Below the pieces are notes generated by a model. That model made no database searches and had not been told where the DNA came from. It worked only from the letters and a program-made list of their open reading frames with translations. This document shows positions 14,559-23,217 of a DNA stretch of 38,285 nt, in pieces; position 1 is the first letter of the stretch; each line of letters begins with the position of its first letter. This stretch comes from Cellulosimicrobium cellulans (lineage in GTDB: Bacteria > Actinomycetota > Actinomycetes > Actinomycetales > Cellulomonadaceae). The translations under genes and the position numbers were made by a program. The stretch is taken from positions 1-38,285 of the forward strand of contig NZ_LWGL01000016.1 of NCBI RefSeq assembly GCF_001722485.1, in the 5' to 3' direction.

Positions 14559-15272
14559 TCAGGCGACTGCTGCGGCGCGGCGGGGGTGGGGACGAACGGC
14601 GGCTCGACGACGCGCGATCACCCACTCCGCGACCGCGATGTTGATCAGCCAGCCGGCGTCCATCTGCACGGTGCGCCAGAAGGCGTCGGGCTCGCCGAGA
14701 AGCAGCAGGAACGGGGCCGACGTCAACACCTGGGTGCCCGCACCCATGGCGAGGGCGTACGCGCGGATCATCCACGCGCCGTGCCGGACCACGTCACGGC
14801 GGAGGATCGCGCGCACGCCGAGCACGAGGAACGCGAGCATCGCCACGCCGACGAGGTAGCGGGACACGGTGAGCGGTCCCTGGTCGACCGGCGGCACGTC
14901 GTAGAAGGCCGTCATCCACAGTCCCGACGCCGCGACGACCAGCCCGGCCGGCACGAGCAGGTAGCGCCCGGTGAAGCGGTGCCAGCCCAGGTGCCGGCGC
15001 CGGAAGCCCGGCAGGAGCTGGAACGCCCCGACGACGGCGTAGACCACCGCCGCGACGATGTGCAGGACGACCGGGAGCGGCACCTGGAGGAAGCGCGCGT
15101 TGGCCGGCGTCTCGGGTGCCCCCGAGGCGATCTCGCCGAGGCGCACCCCTCCGGCGAGCGACGGGACGAGGGCGAGGGCGACGAGGCCCGTCGCGATCAG
15201 CCATTCCCGGCGTGACGATCTGCGCCTCGCAGTGCGAGGAGCGGTGCGCGCGGCGTCGTGTGCGGTGTCCAT
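14559..15272 (-). CDS. DUF2306 domain membrane protein
   Basis: The 237-aa protein has an Arg-rich N-terminus and six or so membrane helices. Between them lie family features: FQLLPGFRRRHLGWHRFTGR at about residues 83-102, DVVRHGAWMIRAYAL near 160 and WRTVQMDAGWLINIAVAEW near 199. The His residues in HxxxHR and RHGAWM suggest a heme- or metal-binding membrane core, which is inference. Its ATG is preceded by GAGGAT at 7 nt spacing, so it too could be leaderless. It is the first gene of the operon with the two-component system. Confidence 0.8.
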   Translation of the reverse strand: MDTAHDAARTAPRTARRRSSRREWLIATGLVALALVPSLAGGVRLGEIASGAPETPANARFLQVPLPVVLHIVAAVVYAVVGAFQLLPGFRRRHLGWHRFTGRYLLVPAGLVVAASGLWMTAFYDVPPVDQGPLTVSRYLVGVAMLAFLVLGVRAILRRDVVRHGAWMIRAYALAMGAGTQVLTSAPFLLLLGEPDAFWRTVQMDAGWLINIAVAEWVIARRRAAVRPHPRRAAAVA

Positions 15273-15493
15273 GGGGCCGATCCTCGGCCGACGTGGAGCC
15301 GCGGCGCTTCGGCCATGTGGCCGATGTCTGGCCGAAGAGCGTGACCCATGTCACGATGATGCGGCGGCCTACGCACCTGTGGTGGACCACGTGCGGCCGC
15401 ACTCGCTGAACCGATGAACCACCAAGGAGTGCTGGGGACGGTCGCGAAGCAGTAGCCGGTGATCGCGCCGCAGCATCGTGCTGAGGGGGGCAC
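15273..15493. promoter_or_regulatory. divergent promoter region with an inverted repeat and a GTGA-N6-TCAC site
   Basis: The 221-nt gap between the DUF2306 operon (-) and the surface-protein gene (+) holds two palindromic signals. One is a perfect 9-bp inverted repeat, CTTCGGCCA / TGGCCGAAG, at 15307-15315 and 15329-15337 with a 13-nt spacer. The other is GTGA-cccatg-TCAC at 15341-15354, the core of Crp/GlxR-family sites. Both are plausible operators for one or both directions. Confidence 0.5.
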
Positions 15494-18400
15494 ATGCGAG
15501 GACGCCGAGCAACGATCCAGCACGCCGTGTCACGGGTAGCGGCCCTGGCGGTGTGCGCACTCACCCTGTCGGTCGCGGTCACCGTCGCCGACGTCACGAG
15601 CAGTCCTGGACCGGCGGTGGCGGCGGAGGAGGACCTGCTCGAGTGCACGCCCGCCTCGCCGTACGTCTACAGCCTGCGCAGCCCGAACGACCTGGTGGGC
15701 GGGCAGCGCGTGAACCGCATCGAACGGATCGACGTCACCACCGGCGAGGTCCAGACGATCGCCGACTTCACGCCGGGCGTGGCGTCACCCGCGAGCACGA
15801 TCAGCGAACAGGTCAACGGGCTCGGCATCCGCCGCGACGAGCAGGGCCGCGGGCGCTGGATGGTGTTCTCGACGAGCTACATCGGCAACAACGCCGACGA
15901 GGACGCGCCGCCGCGGCCGCAGGACGTCCGGAACGTCTACGAGTACGACCTGCTCACCGAGGAGCTGACGGCGACCCGGATCCCCGACACGATCTGGGCG
16001 CTGGACTCGAACCACACGACGCGGCACGGCGCGGTCGACCTCAGCACGGGCATCTACTACACGGCCACGCACCGGAACGACTCCGACCAGTTCACGCTCA
16101 TCGCGTTCGACCTGGACTCGCAGGACGTGTGGCTCGCCGGCCACCTGGAGACGCCCGACGCGACGGGCTCCAGCGGGGACATGGCCTTCGACTCGCTCGG
16201 GCGGCTGTACTTCGTCGTCGGCGAGCAGTCCTCGGCCCGGCAGTTCACCGCTCCGGCGGGCGTGCTGCCGACGACGCCGGGGGAGCAGGTCGAGCTCACG
16301 CTCACGGACACCGGCGGTGCCGCGACGGACGACGCCGCGCCGCAGCAGTCGCCGCCCATCGGGCGCACCAACGGCGTCGGGGTCGCGTTCGGACCGTACG
16401 GGTACCTGTACGAGACGTTCGGCTCGGGCTTCCTGTACCGGGTCGACCCCTCCACGGGTGAGATCGTGCCCGACACCGAGGTGCGTCCGCAGGACGTCGC
16501 CCTCGTCGACCTCGCGCCCGCGCAGCCGGGGAGCTCCGCTCGCGGCGGCGCCTCCACGGACCTCGCGACGTGCGCCTCGCCGAGCACGCTGGAGGTCCGC
16601 AAGTTCGTCAACCACCGTGCCGAGCCGTCCGACCAGTTCACCGTCTCGGCGACGCGCGACGACGGCACCGCGATCGGCGTGCCCGTCACGACGAGCGGGG
16701 ACGAGAACGGGCTCCAGGACGTGACGTTCGGCCCGGTCGGCATCCTCACGACGCACGAGGACGGCACCACGCCGTGGTCGCACACCATCACCGAGACCGG
16801 TGCCGGGGGCACGGACCTCACCGCGTACGAGACCGGATACCGGTGCGTGGACCGGAACGACCCCGCGTGGGGCCCGTACGAGGGCGAGCTCGACGGCGCG
16901 GACGAGCGCTCGTTCACCATCCCGACGCCCCCGCGCGACCCGCCGGGCGGGAGCCGGGCGATCGTCTGCACCCTGACCAACGCGGAGCCGGGGAACCCGA
17001 TCATCGAGAAGCGTTTCGACGCCGAGACGCCGTCGGCAGTCGTCGACGACGTTGAGATCACCGGGACCTACCGGTGCGAGTACGCGGGGACCGACCCGGT
17101 CACGGTGAACGAGGGCGTCTGGAGCGTCCAGGGGTCCGCGTCGGCGCTGCTCGTCCCCGACCCGGGCTCCACCACGGACGTGCCGGTCGGGTCGGTGTGC
17201 GTGGTCCGGGAGGACGCGCTCGACCCGGGCGCGCTGCCCGACGAGTCGTGGAGCTGGGGGACGCCCGAGTTCACGCCCCAGACTCCGGACGACCCGGCGT
17301 CGGGCACGGTGACGATCACCGCGGACGACACGCTCGCGAACACCGTCACGGTCACGAACTCGGCCCGCCAGGCCACCGCGCCCCTCCAGGTCACCAAGGA
17401 GTTCCTCGGGGACGTCCCCGCCTGGGTCGAGGACGTGACGTTCTCGGGTGCCTACCGGTGCGTGTACGCCGGGCTCGACGGGGTGCTCGGCACCGACGAC
17501 GACGTCGTCAGCAGCGGCACCTGGGAGTCCGTCGGCACCGGGGACGCGACCTTCGATCCCGCCGCGGACGACCTGCCGGTCACGTCCGAGTGCACCGTCA
17601 CCGAGGACGGCCCGTCCGACGACGACCTGCCGGACGGAGCGTGGCAGTGGCTCGACCCGTCCTACGACCCCGCCGCCCCCGACGGGGACGGGGGTGTGGT
17701 GACGATCGAGGACGGCGGGACGAACGCCGTGACGGTCACCAACTCCGCCAGCGCCTTCCAGGTCGTCAAGGACCTGCCCGACGACGCGCCGGCCTGGCTC
17801 GGCGACATCCCCTTCTCCGGCGCCTACAGCTGCACGACCGGCGCCGACGAGATCACCGGCACCTGGGAGGTCACCGGCGCCGGTACCGCGGCGCTCGTGG
17901 CCGACGACGGTGAGCCGTCCACGATCCCGCTCGGCGCCGTCTGCACCGCCACCGAGGACGCGCTCGACCCCGCGGACCTGCCCGACGACTCCTGGGCGTG
18001 GGAGACCCCGCAGATCTTCCCGACGGCCGTCACCATCGGCCCGGACCTCGCGGAGAACACGATCACGGTGAGCAACGACGTGACCCGCGTCCTCACGTCG
18101 CTCACCGTGGAGAAGACCTTCCCCGACGGCTCGCCCGACTTCCTGGGCGACGTCACCTACACGGGCACGTGGTCCTGCCTCGTCGACGGGAACGTCGTCG
18201 AGGGCACGTGGAGCGTCACCGGAGCCGGTCCGGCGACCCTGACTCCCGACCCGACGGTCCCGGCGGGGACGGTCTGCACGGTCTCCGAGGACGAGCTGGA
18301 CCCGGCCGACCTCCCCGACGGCTCGTGGGAGTGGCTGCCGCCGACGATCAGCGGCTCCACGGTGACGGTCGACCCGCGCCCCACCCGCGCCGCGCCGGAG

Positions 18401-19006
18401 CCGGTCGTCGTCACCAACGCCGTCCAGCGCGTGACCGCGACCCCGCAGATCGTCAAGGCGCTCGCCGACGGCACGCCCGACGCCGCCGCCGGGCTGACGT
18501 ACTCCGGGACGTGGGCCTGCACGCTGGGAGACGAGGAGAACACCGGCACGTGGGCCGTCACCGGCGCGGGCAGCGCCACGCTCGACGCCGACGCCGGGTC
18601 CACGACGGCGCTTCCCGTCGGGTCCACGTGCACGGCGTCCGAGGGCGAGCTTCCTGGCGTCCCCGGCGACGCCTGGACGTGGGACGAACCGACCGTCGCC
18701 CCGGCGTCCGTCGTGGTGGGGCCGGACGCGCCGGCGGTGATCACGGTGACGAACAGCGCGGCGGCCGGCCCGACGCCGACGCCGACGCCGACGCCCACAC
18801 CGACGCCCGAGCCCACACCGACGCCGGAGCCGACGCCGACGCCGGGGCCCACCTCCACCCCGACGCCGGATCGCACGTCGGACGCGGGACCGTGGTCCAG
18901 ACCGCTCGCGGCGACGGGTGTCTCCGTGCTCGGGGCCGTCGTGCTCGCCCTGGTCGCGGTCGCCGCAGGCGCGTTCCTCGTCGGTGCTCGACGACGTCGG
19001 TCGTAG
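15494..19006 (+). CDS. large secreted repeat protein with LAATG sorting signal
   Basis: The 1170-aa surface protein has a Sec signal peptide at residues 1 to about 42 (ending AVAAEE). A globular region of about 320 residues with propeller-like strands follows, and resembles DUF6923-type N-terminal regions. After an Ig-like segment near 365-495, five homologous modules of about 110-130 residues begin near 500, 630, 755, 868 and 981. Each opens like LQVTKEFLGDVPAWVEDVTF, has Cys pairs around YRC and VCTVTED, a W-containing ELPxxxWxW motif and ends VTVTNS. They look like DUF5979 repeats. A Pro-Thr-rich stalk (1090-1130) leads to LAATG, a TM helix and RRRRS. It should be wall-anchored by a class E sortase. 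The ATG has a GGGGGG ribosome site. Confidence 0.88.
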   Translation: MRGRRATIQHAVSRVAALAVCALTLSVAVTVADVTSSPGPAVAAEEDLLECTPASPYVYSLRSPNDLVGGQRVNRIERIDVTTGEVQTIADFTPGVASPASTISEQVNGLGIRRDEQGRGRWMVFSTSYIGNNADEDAPPRPQDVRNVYEYDLLTEELTATRIPDTIWALDSNHTTRHGAVDLSTGIYYTATHRNDSDQFTLIAFDLDSQDVWLAGHLETPDATGSSGDMAFDSLGRLYFVVGEQSSARQFTAPAGVLPTTPGEQVELTLTDTGGAATDDAAPQQSPPIGRTNGVGVAFGPYGYLYETFGSGFLYRVDPSTGEIVPDTEVRPQDVALVDLAPAQPGSSARGGASTDLATCASPSTLEVRKFVNHRAEPSDQFTVSATRDDGTAIGVPVTTSGDENGLQDVTFGPVGILTTHEDGTTPWSHTITETGAGGTDLTAYETGYRCVDRNDPAWGPYEGELDGADERSFTIPTPPRDPPGGSRAIVCTLTNAEPGNPIIEKRFDAETPSAVVDDVEITGTYRCEYAGTDPVTVNEGVWSVQGSASALLVPDPGSTTDVPVGSVCVVREDALDPGALPDESWSWGTPEFTPQTPDDPASGTVTITADDTLANTVTVTNSARQATAPLQVTKEFLGDVPAWVEDVTFSGAYRCVYAGLDGVLGTDDDVVSSGTWESVGTGDATFDPAADDLPVTSECTVTEDGPSDDDLPDGAWQWLDPSYDPAAPDGDGGVVTIEDGGTNAVTVTNSASAFQVVKDLPDDAPAWLGDIPFSGAYSCTTGADEITGTWEVTGAGTAALVADDGEPSTIPLGAVCTATEDALDPADLPDDSWAWETPQIFPTAVTIGPDLAENTITVSNDVTRVLTSLTVEKTFPDGSPDFLGDVTYTGTWSCLVDGNVVEGTWSVTGAGPATLTPDPTVPAGTVCTVSEDELDPADLPDGSWEWLPPTISGSTVTVDPRPTRAAPEPVVVTNAVQRVTATPQIVKALADGTPDAAAGLTYSGTWACTLGDEENTGTWAVTGAGSATLDADAGSTTALPVGSTCTASEGELPGVPGDAWTWDEPTVAPASVVVGPDAPAVITVTNSAAAGPTPTPTPTPTPTPEPTPTPEPTPTPGPTSTPTPDRTSDAGPWSRPLAATGVSVLGAVVLALVAVAAGAFLVGARRRRS
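18769..18860 (+). repeat. Pro-Thr codon repeat tract
   Basis: Near-perfect tandem 6-mers (CCGACG and variants) encode the PT-rich wall-spanning stalk of the surface protein, interrupted by Glu and Gly codons. The tract is prone to length change by slippage. It is coding, not a separate element. Confidence 0.8.
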
Positions 19007-19035
19007 GGCGCGAGGGAGCCCTCAGGTCCCGTCGG

Positions 19036-20067
19036 TCAGGGCATGGCGGACACGAGCTCGGCGATGTCCGCGGCGACCTCCTGCGGCCGCTCGCCGTTGA
19101 CGGCGTGCGACGCGTCGTCGTACACGCGCACCACGCCGTCCGGCAGCGCCCGCTCGGCCGTCTCGGCCGCTGCGCCGGCGTCGTGCATGACGGACTCGCC
19201 CGCGATGATCGCGAGCACGGGCATCTCCAGCGTGCCGAGACGGTCCTCGCTGATGCGGGTCGGTTGCGGCAGGCGCAGCCGGTAGTGCTGCATGCCGGCC
19301 TCGATCATGTCGGCCACGGGGACGTCCTCCACGGGCGCGCCGCCTGCGGTGTAGGAGTTGAAGGAGTCCCGCCACGACTTCGGGAGCCACGGCAGCGAGG
19401 CGGGCAGCGAGCGCAGGGCCGTGCCGAGCGGGATGTCGCCGAACACCTGCACCGGTTCGACGAGGGTGAGCGTCGCGACGGAGTCGGGCCGGTGCAGGGC
19501 GAGGTTGGTCGCGGTCCACCCGCCGATCGAGAGCCCGACGACGTGGAACTCCTCCGCGGGCAGCGCGTCCAACGCCTGGTGCAGCCACGCGGCCTGGTCG
19601 GCGTCGCTCGTGATCGGGCGTTCCTGCACGCTGCGGCCCGGCTCGCCGAGCAGGTCGACCGTGTAGACGTCGCCGATCTCCGGCAGGGACGGCAGGTTGT
19701 CGGCCCACACCGGCGACGCGGACGAGCGCCCAGGCAGCAGCACGAGCGGTGACCCGCTCGTGCCGGTGCCGTCGAAGCGGTAGGCCCGCACGACCCCGAA
19801 GTCCGTGCGGACGTCGAACGTCTCGGCGGGCTCGGGCAGCCGGGCGAACGCCTCGTCGTAGGCAGCGAGGTACCGGTCCATCCCCGCGGCGCTGTCCCAG
19901 TGCCCGACCGGGGACGGGGTGCGCAGCGCGAACGCGATCACGACGGCGACCACGGCGACGACCGCGAGGGCGATGCGCGTCCGGCGCCACGGGCGCCGGG
20001 GGCGTCGTCGGCGTGGCTCCTCCTGCGGGTCGTCGCTGCCGTGCTCGAGCGGGCCCCGGGTGTCCAT
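19036..20067 (-). CDS. membrane-anchored alpha/beta hydrolase
   Basis: The 343-aa product has an Arg-rich cytoplasmic N-terminus, one membrane helix at about residues 32-48 and an extracytoplasmic alpha/beta hydrolase domain. The oxyanion region is LLPGRSSASPVWADN, the nucleophile elbow GLSIGGW holds the catalytic Ser, EPVQVFG and IIAGESVMHDAG supply the acid region, and DDASHAVNGERP the His. The substrate is unknown. It is divergent from a TetR gene 56 nt away, with two palindromes between them. A GAGCAT element 6 nt before the ATG suggests a leaderless start. TetR control is likely. Confidence 0.85.
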   Translation of the reverse strand: MDTRGPLEHGSDDPQEEPRRRRPRRPWRRTRIALAVVAVVAVVIAFALRTPSPVGHWDSAAGMDRYLAAYDEAFARLPEPAETFDVRTDFGVVRAYRFDGTGTSGSPLVLLPGRSSASPVWADNLPSLPEIGDVYTVDLLGEPGRSVQERPITSDADQAAWLHQALDALPAEEFHVVGLSIGGWTATNLALHRPDSVATLTLVEPVQVFGDIPLGTALRSLPASLPWLPKSWRDSFNSYTAGGAPVEDVPVADMIEAGMQHYRLRLPQPTRISEDRLGTLEMPVLAIIAGESVMHDAGAAAETAERALPDGVVRVYDDASHAVNGERPQEVAADIAELVSAMP

Positions 20068-20080
20068 GGCGCGATGCTCC

Positions 20081-20114
20081 TAACCGATCGGTTAAATCGT
20101 TTACCGCACGGTAA
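20081..20114. promoter_or_regulatory. twin TetR operators
   Basis: Two perfect 14-bp palindromes of one consensus lie 20 bp centre to centre: TAACCGATCGGTTA (20081-20094) and TTACCGCACGGTAA (20101-20114). The shared form is T(A/T)ACCG-NN-CGGT(T/A)A. The left site abuts the hydrolase -10, and the right one overlaps TAACAT (20112-20117), the -10 of tetR 6 nt before its ATG. Dimers would sit on the same DNA face two helical turns apart and repress both genes. Confidence 0.75.
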
Positions 20115-20123
20115 CATCGGCGC

Positions 20124-20723
20124 ATGGGAGAGCGACAGGGCAGCGGGCCGGGCGCACGGCGGCGGCCGACGCTCACGGAGCAGGCACGTCACGAGCAGCT
20201 CGTCGAGGTGACGGTCGAGCTCGTCGCCGACCGCGGCTACGGCGGCGCGACGCTGTCGGCGATCGCCGAGCGGGCGGGGATCACCAAGGCCGCCGTGCTC
20301 TACCACTTCGCGTCGAAGGACGACCTCGTGCGGGCGGCCTACCAGCACGTGCTCGACGCGCTCGTCGGGAGAGTCGGAGCGGCGGTGGAGGCGGCCGACG
20401 CCGCCGACAGGCCGGGCGCGTACGTCCGGTCGATGATCGGGCACCTGCGCGAGCACCCCACGCACGTGCGGATGATCACCGAGGCGCTCGGCCACGGGGA
20501 GGGCGGCCATGCGCCGGAGACGCGCTGGGAGCCCCTGGCAGCGATCCTCGCGGACGCGCGCCGGGCCCGGCACGCGGGCGAGGGTGACGACCGGACGCTC
20601 GCGATCGCCCTCGGCGGGGCGATCGACGCGGTCGTCGCCGAACGGCTCCACGACCCGGCCTACGACACCGCGGCCGCGGCTGAGGAGCTCGTCCGCATGG
20701 TCGAGCGCGCGCTGTCGGCGTGA
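20124..20723 (+). CDS. TetR family transcriptional regulator
   Basis: The 199-aa repressor has a basic, Gly-rich N-terminus, then a TetR DNA-binding domain at about residues 24-70 (QLVEVTVELVADRGYGGATL, AIAERAGITKAAVLYHFASK, DDLVRAAY). The C-terminal ligand-binding domain is all helical. It is divergent from the membrane hydrolase and flanked by two operators, so it probably represses itself and the hydrolase. The DUF6518 gene follows with a 4-nt GTGA overlap if its upstream start is used. Confidence 0.92.
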   Translation: MGERQGSGPGARRRPTLTEQARHEQLVEVTVELVADRGYGGATLSAIAERAGITKAAVLYHFASKDDLVRAAYQHVLDALVGRVGAAVEAADAADRPGAYVRSMIGHLREHPTHVRMITEALGHGEGGHAPETRWEPLAAILADARRARHAGEGDDRTLAIALGGAIDAVVAERLHDPAYDTAAAAEELVRMVERALSA

Positions 20724-21430
20724 CCGTCGACGAGCACGCGGAGGCGTCCGACCCTGGGCGGAGGCGGGGGGACGACCGCACCTGGCAGGGTGGCCGCATG
20801 CCTTTCCCGCCGTCGTCCTCAGCGCGGTCGTCCACGGACCGGACCGCTCCCGTCGTCCGCTCGGCACTCGTCCTGGCAGCGAGCCTGGCGCTCGGCGCCC
20901 TGACGTTCGTCCTCCAGGGCGCGCTGCCCGACGCGGTCCGCTCGTTCGCCAACTCGGCGAGCGGGTGGACGGTCGTCACGGTGCTTCTCGTCCTGTGGTC
21001 GCGCGCCGGCACCGCGCTCGCGGCGGTGCTCGGTGCGGCGTCGTTCGTCCTGCTCACCCTCGGGTACACCGCCGCCGCGTACGCGAGCGGCCTCGCCTAC
21101 GACCCGCTCCTCTTCAGCGTCGTCGGAGTAATCGTCGGACCGTTCGTGGGCGTGGGTGCGTCGTGGCTGCGGAGCCCCGGGCGCCGGGCCGCCCTGGGCA
21201 CGGCAGTGCTCGCCGGGATCGGGCTCGGCGAGGCGGCGTACGGGCTCACGGTCGTCGCCGCGACGACGAGCGCCGTCTACTGGGTGGCGATCGGGGTGCT
21301 CGCCCTGGCCCTGCTCGGGGTGATGCTCGCCCGACGCCTCCCGGGTGCCGCGGCGAAGGTCATCGCCGTCGTGGGCAGCGTCGTGGTGGCCGGAGCCTTC
21401 CTCCTGGCCTACCAGTTCCTCGGGGCGTGA
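20720..21430 (+). CDS. DUF6518 family membrane protein
   Basis: The 236-aa protein (from GTG 20720) has six or seven hydrophobic helices and matches the DUF6518 pattern, including YASGLAYDPLLFSVVGVIVGPFVG near residues 117-140. The first 26 residues are hydrophilic. The ATG at 20798 is a good alternative start because CAGGGT lies 6 nt upstream in leaderless spacing and the family usually starts close to TM1. If GTG 20720 is real, the gene is coupled to tetR. The function is unknown. Confidence 0.7.
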   Translation: MTVDEHAEASDPGRRRGDDRTWQGGRMPFPPSSSARSSTDRTAPVVRSALVLAASLALGALTFVLQGALPDAVRSFANSASGWTVVTVLLVLWSRAGTALAAVLGAASFVLLTLGYTAAAYASGLAYDPLLFSVVGVIVGPFVGVGASWLRSPGRRAALGTAVLAGIGLGEAAYGLTVVAATTSAVYWVAIGVLALALLGVMLARRLPGAAAKVIAVVGSVVVAGAFLLAYQFLGA

Positions 21431-21448
21431 CCGACGCGCGAGTCCCCC

Positions 21449-22213
21449 TCAGCGTCCGTGCGGGTCTGCGGCGTTGAGCGTCGCGACGACCTGGTCGTAG
21501 TCGCCGCGCGCGTCGCCGTGGCGGAGGAACTTCACGCGCTCGACGAGGATCTCGTGCGCGTCGGGCTGCGTGCGGAGCAGCTCCACGACCTCGCTGACGA
21601 AGTCGTCGAGCGGCATCGCGAAGGTGCTCTCGCGCTGCCCGGGCAGGAGGTCGGTGGCGACCGACGGCGGCACGATCTCGGTGACGCGCACGCTCGTGTC
21701 CGCGAGCTGGAGGCGCAGCGCCTCGCTGAGCATGTGGATCGCGGCCTTGGACGCGTCGTAGCTCGGCGTGGCCTTGAGCGGGGCGAACGCCAGGCCGGAC
21801 GACACGGTGACGATGGTGGCGTGCGGGCGGGTCTGCAGGTGCTCGACGAACGCGCCGACGAGGCGGACCGGGCCGAGCACGTTCGTCGTGAACGTCTCCT
21901 CGGCGCTCTCGAGGAAGCCCTCGGGGTGGTGCCAGTCCTCGACGCGCATGATGCCGGCCATCGCGACGAGCGTGTCGAGGTCGGGGTGACGCTCGAGCAC
22001 CTCCTTGGCGGCCGACACGATGCTCTCCGGGTCGGTGGTGTCGATGCGGACGGTGTCGATGCCGGGGTGCTCGGCGGCGATCTGCTCGAGCAGCTCGGTG
22101 CGCCGCCCGCCGACGACGACGGTGCTGCCCTGCTCGTGGAGCGCGACGGCGAGGGCGAGGCCGATGCCGCTCGTCGCGCCGGGGATGAAGACGGTGCTGT
22201 TCGTGATGTCCAT
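21449..22213 (-). CDS. SDR family oxidoreductase
   Basis: The 254-aa enzyme has a Rossmann fold with PGATSGIG for NAD(P)H binding (residues 11-18), MAGIM in place of the usual NAG, TVSSG with the catalytic Ser, and PSYDASKAA with Tyr and Lys of the YxxxK motif. The pattern fits the DltE-like group of short-chain dehydrogenases that often pair with MmyB-like XRE regulators. The ATG at 22213 is preceded by GAGGAT at 6 nt, a leaderless-like arrangement. The divergent regulator gene and the palindrome at 22264-22278 indicate control by that regulator. Confidence 0.9.
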   Translation of the reverse strand: MDITNSTVFIPGATSGIGLALAVALHEQGSTVVVGGRRTELLEQIAAEHPGIDTVRIDTTDPESIVSAAKEVLERHPDLDTLVAMAGIMRVEDWHHPEGFLESAEETFTTNVLGPVRLVGAFVEHLQTRPHATIVTVSSGLAFAPLKATPSYDASKAAIHMLSEALRLQLADTSVRVTEIVPPSVATDLLPGQRESTFAMPLDDFVSEVVELLRTQPDAHEILVERVKFLRHGDARGDYDQVVATLNAADPHGR

Positions 22214-22263
22214 GCCTCGATCCTCGGCAGCCGTCGCCGGTCGCGGCAGAGACAGGTCAACGG

Positions 22264-22278
22264 GGGATCGGCGATCCC
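22264..22278. promoter_or_regulatory. candidate operator between SDR and XRE regulator
   Basis: GGGATCG-G-CGATCCC is a perfect palindrome with 7-bp arms and one central base in the 100-nt divergent promoter region. It lies about 36 nt upstream of the regulator's start, next to where its -35 would be. Confidence 0.55.
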
Positions 22279-22313
22279 TGGCACGGACTGTGGCCGCCGA
22301 CCACGATGTCCCC

Positions 22314-23201
22314 ATGGACCGCGCCGCCCTCGCCGACTTCCTCCGCCGCCACCGCGAGGCCCTGCAGCCGGGCGACGTCGGGCTGGGGCCCGGGCTGCGC
22401 CGTCGGGCACCGGGACTGCGCCGCGAGGAGGTGGCGCAGCTCGCCCTCATGTCCACGGACTACTACACGCGTCTGGAGCAGCAGCGCGGTCCGCAGCCGA
22501 GCACGCAGATCCTCGCGTCGATCGCCCGCGCGCTGCGCCTGACGGCCGACGAGCGCGACTACCTCTACCGCGTCGCCGGGCACGGCGTCCCGGACCGCAC
22601 GGTCGACCCCGGTCACGTCGCGCCCGCGCTGCAGCGCGTGCTCGACCGCCTCGACGACACCCCGGCGCTCATCCTCGACCCGCTCGGGCAGACGCTCGCG
22701 CAGAACGACCTCGCCCGCGCCCTGTACGGCGACGCCACCGCGCACACGGGGTGGGAGCGCAGCGAGATCTACCGCTGGTTCGCCCACCCCGATAGGGCGC
22801 GCGCCGTCTACCCGGAGCACGACCGGGCGCGGCAGGGCAGGGCGCTCGTCGCGGGCCTGCGGGCCGCCGTCGGGACGCTCGGGGCGACGTCGCGCGCCGG
22901 CGAGCTCGTCGCCGTCCTGCAGGAGACCAGCCCGGAGTTCGCCGAGCTGTGGGACCGGCAGGAGGTCGCGCGGCGGTTCGTCGACCACAAGGTGCTCGTG
23001 CACCCCGAGGTGGGCGAGATCGAGGTGGACTGCCAGGTGCTGCTCACCGAGGACCAGCTGCAGGCGCTGCTCGTCATCACCGCGGTGCCGGGCAGCGCGT
23101 CGGAGGAGAAGATCCGGCTGCTGCGGGTGCTCGGGACGCAGACCTTCGCGCCGCCCACGCCGCAGGACGGGGCGTCCGCGGTGGTACCTGCCGCGGAGTG
23201 A
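22314..23201 (+). CDS. XRE-family regulator with MmyB-like ligand-binding domain
   Basis: The 295-aa protein has an N-terminal helix-turn-helix at about residues 5-80 (LADFLRRHREAL, PGLRRREVAQLA-type segment, STDYYTRLEQQRGPQPS, RLTADERDYLYRVAG) and a C-terminal MmyB-like domain (ILDPLGQTLAQNDLARALYG, FVDHKVLVHPEVGEIEVDCQ, LLRVLGTQTF). That domain has a PAS-like fold thought to bind fatty acids or other small hydrophobic ligands. It is divergent from an SDR gene, the usual partner. CACGAT 6 nt before the ATG suggests a leaderless start. It is a paralogue of the regulator at 26525. Confidence 0.9.
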   Translation: MDRAALADFLRRHREALQPGDVGLGPGLRRRAPGLRREEVAQLALMSTDYYTRLEQQRGPQPSTQILASIARALRLTADERDYLYRVAGHGVPDRTVDPGHVAPALQRVLDRLDDTPALILDPLGQTLAQNDLARALYGDATAHTGWERSEIYRWFAHPDRARAVYPEHDRARQGRALVAGLRAAVGTLGATSRAGELVAVLQETSPEFAELWDRQEVARRFVDHKVLVHPEVGEIEVDCQVLLTEDQLQALLVITAVPGSASEEKIRLLRVLGTQTFAPPTPQDGASAVVPAAE

Positions 23202-23217
23202 CGCCATCATCGGGGGC

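Noticed and set aside
13530-15215. A long forward open frame across the histidine kinase and DUF2306 genes
   Set aside because: It is low-complexity Arg/Asp/His/Glu with no domain, and is the mirror of well-recognised minus-strand genes.
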